Shown: positions 7,384 through 15,420, counted from the stretch's first letter. The stretch: DNA of 18,225 nt from an uncultured Pseudomonadota bacterium (GCA_946478635.1 CAMLCX010000032.1:1-18225); one strand, 5' to 3'. Notes: generated from the letters alone by a model not told the origin. Numbers and translations: made by a program.

Positions 7384-7422
7384 GATAACGTTTTTTTGTC
7401 ACTTCGGTTGGAACCATAAAAT

Positions 7423-7464
7423 GTTAGAAATAAATTCTCAGACTTCGAAGTGTAAGAATCTAAC
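7423..7464 (-). terminator. Nested stem-loop downstream of the substrate-binding protein gene
   Basis: GTTAG (7423-7427) pairs with CTAAC (7460-7464), ATTCT (7434-7438) with AGAAT (7455-7459), and the centre ACTTCGAAGT (7442-7451) is a perfect palindrome. It lies 22 bases beyond the minus-strand stop at 7486 and is followed on that strand by a short T-rich run. Plausible 3' end signal; could equally be a protein-binding palindrome. Confidence 0.4.
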
Positions 7465-7485
7465 CCCCCACTCCTATGCGCAAAG

Positions 7486-8490
7486 CTACGGCTTCCATCC
7501 GATCTTGTTCAGCTGCTGGTCGGCACTCAATGCAAAACTGAAGTCGTAACCCCTGGCATTTGGCATGGTTTCGTTGGCGTTCACCACTTCGCGAATGATG
7601 TTGAGGTCGTTTTTTTGGGTTTCATCGTCCACGGCGCCGTTGCGCGTGAAGGTCCCAATGATGTCGTCATAGACGCGCGTCGCCTGCTGGCGCGAAACGC
7701 CGGAGAATTTTAACAGCGCCGAGATTGTGCTTTCTTTGTCTTGCCGAATGTAACGCAGCGCCTTGATCGTCGCGCGCACGAAGCCGCCGACCATTTTCGG
7801 GTTTTCCTTGATAAGCTTGTCCGTCGTCGCCAGCGTACCCCAGGAATTTTTCACTTCGTTGCCCATGAAAAACATTTCGCGCATTCCCTTATCCAAGGCC
7901 AGGTAGCGCTGCTCGACGCTGAGAATCGCCGCATCGAATCCGCCACCCAGAAGCGCCGCGAGCTGGTTGCCCTGTCCCACGTCAAGGTAAATCACGTCCT
8001 TGTTACCGTCGAGGCCATGTTTGGTGAGGACCTGTTTAGCCATAAAAGTGGCGATGGCGGCGACGCCGGTGGTCGCGATTTTCTTGCCCTTAAGATCCTT
8101 CGGACTGGTGATCTCCGGGCGAGTGACCAACCATTGAAGGACCCGATCGTTAGTCGCGACAACGACCTTGAGCGGTGTGTTGCCACGAGCCATGCTGACC
8201 AGCGCGCTGCTGCCCGCGCCGGTGAACTGAACGTCGCCGCCGAGCATGGCCTGGATGCTCGTCGTCGGCGCGACGAAGATCACCCTTTCATCCAAGCCTT
8301 CTTCCTTCATGTAGCCTTTCGCCTGCGCGACGGGATAGATCACCATCTGAAAGCTCCGCGCCGGAACCGCCATGTTGACGGTCTGGAGTGATTGAGCGAC
8401 GGCGGAGTTCCAGACAGGAACAATGAAAAAGAGAATCATGAGTTGACCGATGGACTGCCGGTACAGCTTTGCGGTTCGAGAACTGTTCAT
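7486..8490 (-). CDS. ABC transporter substrate-binding protein, NMT1/THI5 family, secreted
   Basis: Encodes 334 residues. A signal peptide spans 1-32: a basic N-terminus, a hydrophobic LMILFFIVPVW core and cleavage after AVA. The mature protein has the family pattern: VNMAVPARSFQMVIYPVAQAKGYMKEEGLD, then MLGGDVQFTGAGSSA, LKGKKIATTGV, and AALLGGGFDAAILS. No cysteine is present, as is common for periplasmic proteins. The ATG at 8488-8490 is chosen over an upstream in-frame start because AGGAGA precedes it by eight bases and the signal peptide then begins properly. It is last in a three-gene minus-strand set with the amidohydrolase and a signal-less paralogue. No permease is present; ligand unknown. 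Confidence 0.87.
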   Translation of the reverse strand: MNSSRTAKLYRQSIGQLMILFFIVPVWNSAVAQSLQTVNMAVPARSFQMVIYPVAQAKGYMKEEGLDERVIFVAPTTSIQAMLGGDVQFTGAGSSALVSMARGNTPLKVVVATNDRVLQWLVTRPEITSPKDLKGKKIATTGVAAIATFMAKQVLTKHGLDGNKDVIYLDVGQGNQLAALLGGGFDAAILSVEQRYLALDKGMREMFFMGNEVKNSWGTLATTDKLIKENPKMVGGFVRATIKALRYIRQDKESTISALLKFSGVSRQQATRVYDDIIGTFTRNGAVDDETQKNDLNIIREVVNANETMPNARGYDFSFALSADQQLNKIGWKP

Positions 8491-8528
8491 AAACCATTCT
8501 CCTAATCGGCAACTCACCCTCACCCTTG

Positions 8529-8555
8529 CCCTCTCCCTCGATTCGAGGGAGAGGG
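8529..8555. repeat. Perfect palindrome CCCTCTCCCTCGA / TCGAGGGAGAGGG
   Basis: Thirteen-base arms at 8529-8541 and 8543-8555 are exact reverse complements around one central base. The element sits in the 101-base gap between the amidohydrolase and the downstream binding-protein gene. It resembles common REP-like intergenic palindromes and may attenuate or protect the polycistronic mRNA. Confidence 0.75.
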
Positions 8556-8591
8556 TTTAAAAAGCGAGTGAGCGGGAGTTGTAAACGAGCG

Positions 8592-9686
8592 CTAATTGAG
8601 CGGATAGAGGAGCTTCGGATTGTCGAAGAAGATCTTGTCCGTGAGCGCCAGCGGAATGTCTTCCCGGGCGCGCATGGCGGCGACCAGCTGGCGTTCCTCG
8701 GATGGATCCTGATGACCGTAATCCGAGCCAATAATCAGGTGATCTTCGCCCGTGTACTGCGAAATATACTTGACGTCTTCGTCCGCCTCGCACGCCACGA
8801 AGATTCGGTATTCGCGGAACATGTCCTTGTCCGAGGAGAATTTCCATTTCTCGCGGAAGAGGCGTTTCAGAATATGCATCATGAACGGCACCCAGCCCGC
8901 CGAAGCTTCGATGAAGCCGAATTTCAAGCGCGGGAACTGCTCGGGAATTTTATTGGCGATCAAATCGCGGAACGCAAACAGCGGCTGCACCCGGCTGTGG
9001 CCGAACGTGTGATTTCTTTCGACGTCGAAAAGATTCAAAAACAGCGGGCAACCCGCGCCGGTGTGGATCAAAATCGGCAGATCCGTATCGCTCGCTGCCT
9101 GGTAGATCGGATTGAAGTAGGCATTATCCAGCGTCCGCTGCCCTTCGATCCCGCGAAAGAACACTCCGACGGCGCCGTTGTCTTTGCCCCACTTGATCTG
9201 TTTCACCGACTCTTCCACCGAGTGGAGCGGCGGCACGACGACCCAGCTCATGCGGTCGCCGGATTTGGCGCATGCCTGGGCGATAAACCGGTTGTACGCG
9301 CGCGCCATCGCCACGTCCAGGGCAACATCGTCGGTGATGTAGATGAGAAACAACGTCGGAAACACCACCTGCTTGTCGACGCCGAGCTTATCCATATCCC
9401 TCAACCGGCCCGGAATGTCCGTCATCTCCCGGTAAGCCAGGTGAATGTCGCCGCGGGAAGATTCCAGCTTCGACGCGGACGGAGTGATCAAACGAAAACT
9501 GCCCTTGCCATTAGGCTTGGGGAATATATTTCCGTCGATGAGCCAGAAGGCATTGCGCGGTCCGTACAGCGTGTCTTCAGGCCCTTTCAAGAGCACGGGC
9601 CGGCGAGGGTACATGTCTTTGTCCATCATCGCCCACATCGCTTCGCCTTCTGAGATATGTGTGTCCGCGTCGATTATGCCAGCCAT
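8592..9686 (-). CDS. Amidohydrolase_2 family TIM-barrel metal-dependent hydrolase/decarboxylase
   Basis: Encodes 364 residues. The N-terminal metal motif is IIDADTHI (D8, H10). LPILIHTGAG contributes H208, and LIIGSDYGHQDPS contributes D322, the usual late aspartate. The family includes ACMSD-like decarboxylases and lactonase-like hydrolases acting on aromatic-ring metabolites; which reaction applies cannot be told. A textbook AAGGAGG six bases before the ATG supports the start. There is no signal peptide, so it should act in the cytosol. It is flanked on the same strand by two NMT1-type binding proteins, with gaps of 88 and 101 bases. Its C-terminus (RAREDIP...DNPKLLY) is related to the decayed fragment at 6309-6420. 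Confidence 0.88.
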   Translation of the reverse strand: MAGIIDADTHISEGEAMWAMMDKDMYPRRPVLLKGPEDTLYGPRNAFWLIDGNIFPKPNGKGSFRLITPSASKLESSRGDIHLAYREMTDIPGRLRDMDKLGVDKQVVFPTLFLIYITDDVALDVAMARAYNRFIAQACAKSGDRMSWVVVPPLHSVEESVKQIKWGKDNGAVGVFFRGIEGQRTLDNAYFNPIYQAASDTDLPILIHTGAGCPLFLNLFDVERNHTFGHSRVQPLFAFRDLIANKIPEQFPRLKFGFIEASAGWVPFMMHILKRLFREKWKFSSDKDMFREYRIFVACEADEDVKYISQYTGEDHLIIGSDYGHQDPSEERQLVAAMRAREDIPLALTDKIFFDNPKLLYPLN

Positions 9687-9774
9687 AGCAAACCTCCTTG
9701 TTATCGGCTTCGTCTGAGCAAGCTATAGCAAAATCACCCTGGGCTACGGAAGAGTTATTCCAACATGAAATAAT

Positions 9775-10668
9775 TCATTCTTTCAACGCGCCGGGTGCAA
9801 TCCATTCGGACGCCAGCTGGCGCCCGTTGGCCGCCGCACCGGACGCGACTTGCGACAAAAGCCGCTCGAAACATTTCCAATCCACTTTGAGCCCTTCGTC
9901 CATGCAAGTGACATAGTCATCGAGAGTTTTCTCTGCAAGACTTTGTGAATGGCCAAATTGCTTTGTCAAAATGCGTAAGGCATCTCCACGATGGGACTTG
10001 AAATGGCGTATCCCCTCGCTGTGCGCGATGAGGAACGTCGCAAAATCGCCATCTCTCTCGCGATACAGCTTTTCGGTGGTTTCGATTGTAATCGGTAGGG
10101 GATCGTCGACGATGCCCGGCCATTCGGTGATTCGTGTGAAACCCTTTTCTTCGGCGATGAACCCGAAGGGCCGGGGCAGAAGTGCCGCCTGCGCCTCGCC
10201 GCTGATTAGTGCATTGAATGCGTCTTGATCGCCATTCAGTAATTCGAGAGTCAGATCCGTGCCGACGCAGAGCTGCGCGCGCTCGGAAAAGGTCTCGGTG
10301 ATCGGCGTGTTGCGCGACGGCCCTTCGCGGCACACGATACGTTTGCCTGTGAGGTCCGTCAACGAATGAACCGACGGTGATGCAATCAAATAGTATGGGC
10401 AGCTATTCATCGCTGCGCCCAGGATGCGCGTCGATTTGGACGCCAGGAAATGTTGCAGCGAAGCGCGACCCACCAGCAACGATATTTGCGCCGAGCCGTT
10501 CTCGAGCCGGCGATAGCGTTCTTCGGTCCCTTGCACGTGCTGCCAGGAAATATCCAGATTGTGTTTGCGAAAAATTCCCGCTTCGATGGACAAATAGCCG
10601 GTCGGATCGCGTGCGAAATCGCCTCCCGCGCCTTCAAGATGGCCGTACATCACGGTGAGAGAAATCAT
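9775..10668 (-). CDS. NMT1/THI5-type substrate-binding-fold protein without an export signal
   Basis: Encodes 297 residues in the periplasmic-binding-protein type 2 fold: LTVMYGHLEG, GYLSIEAGIFRKHNLDISW, LENGSAQISLLVG, LTDLTGKRIVCREG and LISGEAQAALL. The first strand begins at residue 3, so there is no signal peptide. The start is forced, since an in-frame TAA lies 33 bases upstream with no start codon between, and AAAGGAG precedes the ATG. Five cysteines (C90, C113, C134, C255, C266) contrast with none or one in the two secreted paralogues here, which fits a cytosolic location. The THI5 CCCFC motif is absent. It is first of the minus-strand trio with the amidohydrolase. It may be a ligand sensor or carrier, or an enzyme; function unknown. 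Confidence 0.82.
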   Translation of the reverse strand: MISLTVMYGHLEGAGGDFARDPTGYLSIEAGIFRKHNLDISWQHVQGTEERYRRLENGSAQISLLVGRASLQHFLASKSTRILGAAMNSCPYYLIASPSVHSLTDLTGKRIVCREGPSRNTPITETFSERAQLCVGTDLTLELLNGDQDAFNALISGEAQAALLPRPFGFIAEEKGFTRITEWPGIVDDPLPITIETTEKLYRERDGDFATFLIAHSEGIRHFKSHRGDALRILTKQFGHSQSLAEKTLDDYVTCMDEGLKVDWKCFERLLSQVASGAAANGRQLASEWIAPGALKE

Positions 10669-10742
10669 TTTGTCTCCTTTGCTACGACTCCTTCTATATT
10701 ACGGCAGGTTGCGGCAAACAAACCCACGGGCATAAAGCATTA

Positions 10743-10772
10743 TTGACAGCCGCGATCATTCGGGAATAGAGT
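10743..10772 (+). promoter_or_regulatory. Candidate promoter for the cupin gene
   Basis: A perfect TTGACA (10743-10748) is followed after 18 bases by TAGAGT (10767-10772), a 4/6 match to the -10 consensus. Transcription would begin near 10779, about 50 bases before the ATG at 10829. It lies in the divergent gap with the signal-less binding-protein gene. Confidence 0.4.
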
Positions 10773-10828
10773 TTGGTCATATTGTCACGTCTCATTACTG
10801 TTACCTGACCAACAAAAAGGAGGGCCTC

Positions 10829-11254
10829 ATGCAACTACTGGATGTTTTGGAGAAGTCCAAAGAACGCAGGAAGGGCCAGCGCCGCATCGATCTTTTCCGC
10901 CGCGAAAACCTCGAGACCTGGATCCTCATCTTTCCTCCCGGCGATGTGCAGAGAATGCACAATCACCCGTCCGATCGCACATACTATGTGCTCACGGGCA
11001 AAGGTATCATGAAGGGGCTTAACGAAACCCACGAGGTTTCAGCGGGCCAGATTATCAGCATCCCGGCTCATGAGTTCTATGAGGGATCCAATCCCCACGA
11101 CGAGCCGATGATCCTGCTCGGCAATAGCCATAAGGCGACGCCGGAAGATGTCGCCAAAGCCGGCGGTCAGCGTAACGAGATCGACGAAAAAACCGGCAAG
11201 CGGATCATCTACCAGCACGGCGGCGGTCAGGACATGGGCGTGCTGGCGGACTAA
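10829..11254 (+). CDS. Single-domain cupin protein
   Basis: Encodes 141 residues. Cupin motif 1 is GDVQRMHNHPSDRTYYVLTGKG (38-59), giving H44 and H46 but with R/T where the usual glutamate ligand would be. Motif 2 is GQIISIPAHEFYEGSN (73-88) with H81. A three-histidine metal site is therefore likely, as in some dioxygenases and isomerases. The C-terminal tail (about 103-141) is polar and lacks a known domain. AAAGGAGG eight bases before the ATG supports the start. It is divergent from the signal-less binding-protein and amidohydrolase set, which may mean shared regulation. Substrate unknown. Confidence 0.82.
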   Translation: MQLLDVLEKSKERRKGQRRIDLFRRENLETWILIFPPGDVQRMHNHPSDRTYYVLTGKGIMKGLNETHEVSAGQIISIPAHEFYEGSNPHDEPMILLGNSHKATPEDVAKAGGQRNEIDEKTGKRIIYQHGGGQDMGVLAD

Positions 11255-11293
11255 GGTTGACCCAATCAGTCGGGGTGCCGAAGTTGCGGGAAC

Positions 11294-11315
11294 GGGTTGA
11301 GCGTTAGCGCTACCC
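11294..11315. repeat. Hairpin downstream of the cupin gene
   Basis: GGGT..AGCG (11294-11303) pairs with CGCT.ACCC (11308-11315) around a short loop with a two-base bulge. It is 40 bases after the cupin stop but lacks a T-tract, so a weak terminator or a dispersed palindrome is possible. Confidence 0.35.
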
Positions 11316-11387
11316 ATCCCTCCTTCCACACTCGATAGGTTTCGGCAGACAAGTCCGGATCATTCACCACTGAGGCGCTGAGAACAC

Positions 11388-11410
11388 GTCTTTCGACTAA
11401 GCTCAGGATG
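11388..11410. repeat. Degenerate TTCGAC-A-GCTCAG dispersed repeat, copy 1
   Basis: The core TTCGACTAAGCTCAGGA matches the second copy at 15318-15334 (TTCGACCAGGCTCAGCA) except at three positions. This sequence type is a familiar intergenic repeat in many environmental genomes. Confidence 0.5.
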
Positions 11411-11548
11411 CGCGGCTATGAAGAATTTCGCGCATGGTGAGCAGCTTGTCGAATGTGAACTCCGTGCTTCGGTGGTGCGTTTTTCTTTTCCTCTCATACC
11501 AACTAACCCGGATTATTCACGCTACGAGGAAAACCGATGACACCGTGT

Positions 11549-11724
11549 CGATCGAGGCGTAACCCTGGAGGAGCGAAGGCATCGGCGCAAATGTTTCTTC
11601 GTATCGATCATCGCTGGGCAAAGTGTTTGACCTTTTCACGACTAGCGGCGAAAGCAGTTCGTCCATTGGCCGCTTCAAGGCACGACTGCTTTGCCTTCGC
11701 TCTGGAGGGGTTATGCCTCGATCG
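11549..11724. repeat. Two-block inverted repeat enclosing 112 bases
   Basis: The arm at 11549-11580 pairs with 11693-11724 in two blocks. The outer 16 bases pair with one G-T type mismatch (cgatcgaggcgtaacc with ggttatgcctcgatcg) and the inner 10 pair perfectly (gagcgaaggc with gccttcgctc). Between them a 6-base spacer (ctggag / tggagg) does not pair. Paired-unpaired-paired arms with a long loop recall integron attC sites, but the boxes depart from consensus. It could also be a miniature inverted-repeat element. Confidence 0.6.
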
Positions 11725-12010
11725 CCAGTTTGCTGCGAATAATCCAGGCTAAGTTCTTTGCGGCTAAATCCTCTTGCGAGCCAAAACTTAACTCTCGTCA
11801 TTGCTCGACCAAATTACGCAAGTCGTGAATATTCATGTTGTGAGCTGCTGCCTCGATAAAATTTGCGAAACGGTGGCCATATTTTGATAAGCATCATCTA
11901 TCCGCGAATTGTTTCGTGATCGACGCTTTCGACGAAATTCCATCGCCTGCGCGAACATTCCGTCTTAGTTTTTTTTCGAAGTTGTGTTATTATTCTGCCG
12001 CTACCCTTCA

Positions 12011-15000
12011 ATGAACGGAAAAACGATCTCGTCCGAATTCCCGCGGGCGCTCTCTGCCGCGTCGCGGATATTGTCTTTTATAAACCGGCGGCGACTCAAG
12101 CGCTGGCTGGGGTGGCTCGCCGTGCTGTTGGTCGTTTTCCTGTGCGCCTTTATCGAATTCCAAACTTCTTTACTCCAGTCGTGGATTTTCACCAGCACCA
12201 ATGTGCGTGTTTATTACAACGTGGGCAACGGCCCAAGCAAGGAGATCGCTTATCCGCGCTCCGCGCCGTTCGATGATCGGCGCGGCTATTCGAAGCTGCC
12301 GCTCTTCCAGTCGCGCCTGGAAGAGCAAAAATACCGCGTGACGCACCAGGTCCGCCAATCTGAGACCCTGCGCACGCTGCTCGAGCGCGGTATCTCACCG
12401 CCCTACCCTGAGTGGCCCGCCGCCGGCCTTGAAGTTCGCGGTGCCGATGGTGCCTCATTGTTCCGTTACGGCCAAGCGGAATTTCTCTTCGAAAATAGCC
12501 AATCGATTCCGCCGCTACTGGCAAAGACCCTGCTGTTTCTCGAGAACCGAGATCTCGATCGGCCGGCGACCCCCTGGCAAAACCCGGTGATCGAGTGGGA
12601 CCGGACCGTCAAAGCCGCGATGCTCTACGTCGGCGCCAAGCTTAACCTGCCGGTACCAGTGCAGGGCGGGAGCACTCTCGCCGTACAGCTCGAAAAGTTT
12701 CGCCATTCTCCCAACGGGCGCACCGACACGCCGCTGGAAAAACTGCGCCAGATCGTCGGCGCAAGCCTCAAGGCGTACCGCGAGGGCGCGAATACACGCG
12801 CCTGGCGTGAACGCATCATCGTCGATTATCTCAATACCGTCCCCCTCGCCGCCGCGCCCGGTTATGGCGAGATCCATGGTCTTGGCGAGGGCCTGTACGC
12901 CTGGTTCGGCATGCGCCTTGACGAAACCGTGGCGGCTTTGAATGCGCCCGGGCAAACACCGTCAAAGGTCCGCGCCTTCAAGCATGTCTTGGCTTTGCTC
13001 ATCTCGGTGCGAGCGCCATCCGATTATCTGGTCGACGAGCGGGCGTCGTTGGAGGAGAAAGTCAACAAGTTTACCCGCCTGATGGCGCGCAAAGGGCTCA
13101 TCGATTGGGAGTTTGCCGCCGATTTGCAAGAAACCCCAATCCGCTTTCTGCCCACGGCGCCGCTCCCGCCGCAGCCTTCGTCGAGCAAGAACAAAGCTGC
13201 GAACGCGATTCGCACCAATATGATGGATGCGCTCGGCGTCGGCAATCTTTACGATCTCGACCGTCTCCATCTGCAAGTCGACAGCACGTTCGATGTTCCC
13301 CTGCAAAAGCAAGTAACCGATTTTTTGAACCGCTTGACCGATCCGCAGTTTATCAGCGCCAACGGGCTCAATGGCGAGCGGCTCCTGGAACACGCCGATC
13401 CGAGCAAGGTGATTTATTCATTTTTGCTGGTCGAAGCGACGCCGGCGGGCAACCAGATCCGGGTGCAGGCGGATAACTTCGCGGCGCCGTTTGATTTCAA
13501 CAAAAGCGTTAAGTTGGAGCTCGGCAGCACCGCAAAACTGCGCACCATCACGCACTATTTGGAGCTGATGGCCGAGCTCCATCGCGAGCTCTCCGTACTG
13601 GATCAAAAGCAGCTGGCGCAGCGCGCCCAATCCGCGCGCGATCCGTTGACCCGCTGGGCCATTGAAACCGTGCAAGCCGATCACACCCTCGCCTTACAGC
13701 CGTTTCTCGACGCCGCCATGGCGCGGCAGTATTCGGCAAGTCCCCATGAAGACTTCTTTACCGGCGGCGGAGTGCACCGCTTTGAGAACTTCGACAAGGA
13801 AGAAAACCATCTGGTCTTGCCTCTGCGCGATGCGTTCCGTAACTCGACCAACCTGGTTTTTATTCGGCTGATGCGGGACGTGGTGAGTTACCATCGCGCG
13901 CAATTACCGTACGACGCCAACGATGTGCTGGCCAATCCGGCGAATGTGGAACGCCACAAAATGCTCCAGGAAATCGGTGACGAGGAATCGCGCCAGGCGC
14001 TGCGCCGGGCTTACCAGAATTATGCCCGGCAACCTGCGGAAGAGATCGTCCGGCGCCTGCTCGGCAAGGGCAACACCGAGCGCCGTTTGACCATCCTGTT
14101 TTTTGCCTGGCATATCGGTTCAAGCGAGAGCGATCTCAAAGCCTGGTTTGAGAAGAATAAGGTCGCGCCGACGGACGCGGAGGTTGCCAAACTGTTCCGC
14201 GCCTATCACAATCCGCGTCTGACTCTCGCTGACTATGGCTATTTGCTCTCGCTCCATCCGCTCGATCTTTGGATCGCCGGTGAAATGCGCAAGCAGCCCA
14301 ATCTTGCATGGGATAAACTCTATGCCGCGAGCGCCGATGCGCGGCGCGTCGGCTCGAGCTGGCTGCTCAACGATCGCAACCGCCGCGCCCAGGATTTGCG
14401 GCTGCGCATCCGCATTGAAAAAGACGCGTTCACCCGCTTGACGCCGTACTGGCAACGGCTCGGCTTCCCTTTCAAAACCATCGTGCCGACTTACGCAACC
14501 GCAATTGGCAGCTCGTCAGATCGGCCGGTGGCGCTCGCTGAACTGGTCGGGATTCTGGTCAACGACGGCGTTCGCCGGCCTTCCGTGAGCTTGACCGACG
14601 TGCATTTCGCGGCGGGCACTCCGTACGAAACCATCCTCGAACACATGCCCGACCAGGGCCAACAAGTGCTGGCACCGGAGGTGGCTCGAACCGTGCGCAA
14701 AGCCATGGCCACCGTGGTCGAGCAAGGCACGGCGCGCCGTCTGAACGGCGTCTTCAAAATGGCCGATGGCCAAGTCATCACCGTGGGAGGCAAAACCGGC
14801 TCGGGCGACAACCGTTTCGAAACCTTCAGCCGTTCGGGAGCGGTCATCTCTTCGCGCGCAACCAATCGAACCGCAACATTCATTTTTTATATCGGCGAGC
14901 GTTACTTCGGCGTCATCACGGCCTACGTGCAAGGCCGCGAAGCCGACCACTATAAGTTTACCAGCGCTCTGCCGGTAACGCTTTTGAAACTATTGGCGCC

Positions 15001-15145
15001 GACGCTGCTGTCGAAGCTCGACAAAAATTTCCACCAGCCGGCCGCAGCCCCGAAGACCGAGGAATCGGCTCCCGCGAAGCAGCCGGGAAATCCCGTCAGC
15101 CCGACGAACGCGCGATCGGCGGTGACTACCCCAATGGTGCGCTGA
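12011..15145 (+). CDS. Divergent class A penicillin-binding protein (GT51 transglycosylase plus transpeptidase)
   Basis: Encodes 1044 residues from the ATG at 12011; a GTG at 11984 would add nine. No Shine-Dalgarno is seen for either, but a TATTAT box at 11988-11993 would start transcription after the GTG. One membrane anchor lies at about 34-52. The GT51 domain has the catalytic E178 (FLENRD), QGGSTLAVQLEKF and the IIVDYLNTVPL stretch. The transpeptidase domain has S506-T-A-K509, S612-T-N614 and K928-T-G-S. SxN and KTG are 316 residues apart, far more than in E. coli PBP1b, because a mainly helical insert intervenes. The C-terminus is a low-complexity Ala/Pro-rich tail. It should polymerise and cross-link peptidoglycan in the periplasm. 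GT motif I is degenerate: only Glu and Arg of EDxxFxxHxG are clear. Confidence 0.88.
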   Translation: MNGKTISSEFPRALSAASRILSFINRRRLKRWLGWLAVLLVVFLCAFIEFQTSLLQSWIFTSTNVRVYYNVGNGPSKEIAYPRSAPFDDRRGYSKLPLFQSRLEEQKYRVTHQVRQSETLRTLLERGISPPYPEWPAAGLEVRGADGASLFRYGQAEFLFENSQSIPPLLAKTLLFLENRDLDRPATPWQNPVIEWDRTVKAAMLYVGAKLNLPVPVQGGSTLAVQLEKFRHSPNGRTDTPLEKLRQIVGASLKAYREGANTRAWRERIIVDYLNTVPLAAAPGYGEIHGLGEGLYAWFGMRLDETVAALNAPGQTPSKVRAFKHVLALLISVRAPSDYLVDERASLEEKVNKFTRLMARKGLIDWEFAADLQETPIRFLPTAPLPPQPSSSKNKAANAIRTNMMDALGVGNLYDLDRLHLQVDSTFDVPLQKQVTDFLNRLTDPQFISANGLNGERLLEHADPSKVIYSFLLVEATPAGNQIRVQADNFAAPFDFNKSVKLELGSTAKLRTITHYLELMAELHRELSVLDQKQLAQRAQSARDPLTRWAIETVQADHTLALQPFLDAAMARQYSASPHEDFFTGGGVHRFENFDKEENHLVLPLRDAFRNSTNLVFIRLMRDVVSYHRAQLPYDANDVLANPANVERHKMLQEIGDEESRQALRRAYQNYARQPAEEIVRRLLGKGNTERRLTILFFAWHIGSSESDLKAWFEKNKVAPTDAEVAKLFRAYHNPRLTLADYGYLLSLHPLDLWIAGEMRKQPNLAWDKLYAASADARRVGSSWLLNDRNRRAQDLRLRIRIEKDAFTRLTPYWQRLGFPFKTIVPTYATAIGSSSDRPVALAELVGILVNDGVRRPSVSLTDVHFAAGTPYETILEHMPDQGQQVLAPEVARTVRKAMATVVEQGTARRLNGVFKMADGQVITVGGKTGSGDNRFETFSRSGAVISSRATNRTATFIFYIGERYFGVITAYVQGREADHYKFTSALPVTLLKLLAPTLLSKLDKNFHQPAAAPKTEESAPAKQPGNPVSPTNARSAVTTPMVR

Positions 15146-15167
15146 ATCCAGTCGACTGAAGCTCGAA

Positions 15168-15216
15168 CCAAATCCTAATAAAAAAACAAGGATCCGAAAG
15201 TTAAACAAGGATTTGG
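15168..15216. repeat. Inverted repeat after the PBP gene
   Basis: CCAAATCCT (15168-15176) and AGGATTTGG (15208-15216) are exact reverse complements around a 31-base A-rich loop, starting 22 bases after the stop. Possible weak terminator. Confidence 0.35.
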
Positions 15217-15303
15217 CGCGACGTTTCGTCTGGGATTGATTCGGATTTCGAAGTTACGCAAGACGCCTTCGAGTGAGCGGATCAATGATCGACTTTTCGG
15301 AGC

Positions 15304-15345
15304 AAGTTCGGAGTGCTTCGACCAGGCTCAGCACGAACGGACTTT
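15304..15345. repeat. TTCGAC-A-GCTCAG dispersed palindromic repeat, copy 2
   Basis: The core GTGCT..AGCAC (15313-15334) is extended by partial pairing of AAGTTCGG upstream with GAACGGACTT downstream. Read on the minus strand it gives the SPFVLSLVEALR string typical of this widespread intergenic element. It lies between the PBP and QueE genes. Confidence 0.65.
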
Positions 15346-15420
15346 TCTTTCTTCGTTTTAGGTGGCGACAACTCTCTTTCCTTCCTTTGCTCAGCCGGAT
15401 CTCAATAGTTGAGCAATTGG

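Larger units (their letters stand above)
11255..12010. other. Gene-poor spacer with inverted repeats
   Basis: No open frame here has family features, codon pattern and a ribosome binding site together. It holds a hairpin at 11294-11315, a degenerate TTCGAC-A-GCTCAG element at 11388-11410 and the large two-block inverted repeat at 11549-11724. Frames of 94 codons (11517-11801, minus) and 41 codons (11833-11958, minus) are open but unconvincing. The base composition is more AT-rich after about 11760. It may be an insertion relic. Confidence 0.6.

Noticed and set aside
8526..9653. 375-codon plus-strand frame opposite the amidohydrolase
   Set aside because: It lies wholly antisense to a well-supported enzyme, has a composition typical of shadow frames (many His, Arg, Val) and shows no domain.
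2272..10668. NMT1-type proteins as THI5 pyrimidine (HMP-P) synthases
   Set aside because: None of the three has the CCCFC iron-binding motif of true THI5 enzymes, and two carry export signals.
11517..11801. 94-codon minus-strand frame in the spacer
   Set aside because: It includes both arms of the inverted repeat, has no ribosome binding site and no recognisable family.
11833..11958. 41-codon minus-strand frame beginning MFAQAMEFRRKRRS
   Set aside because: Too short to support, no clear ribosome binding site; a second short frame follows it, so it may be gene debris, but no family was recognised.
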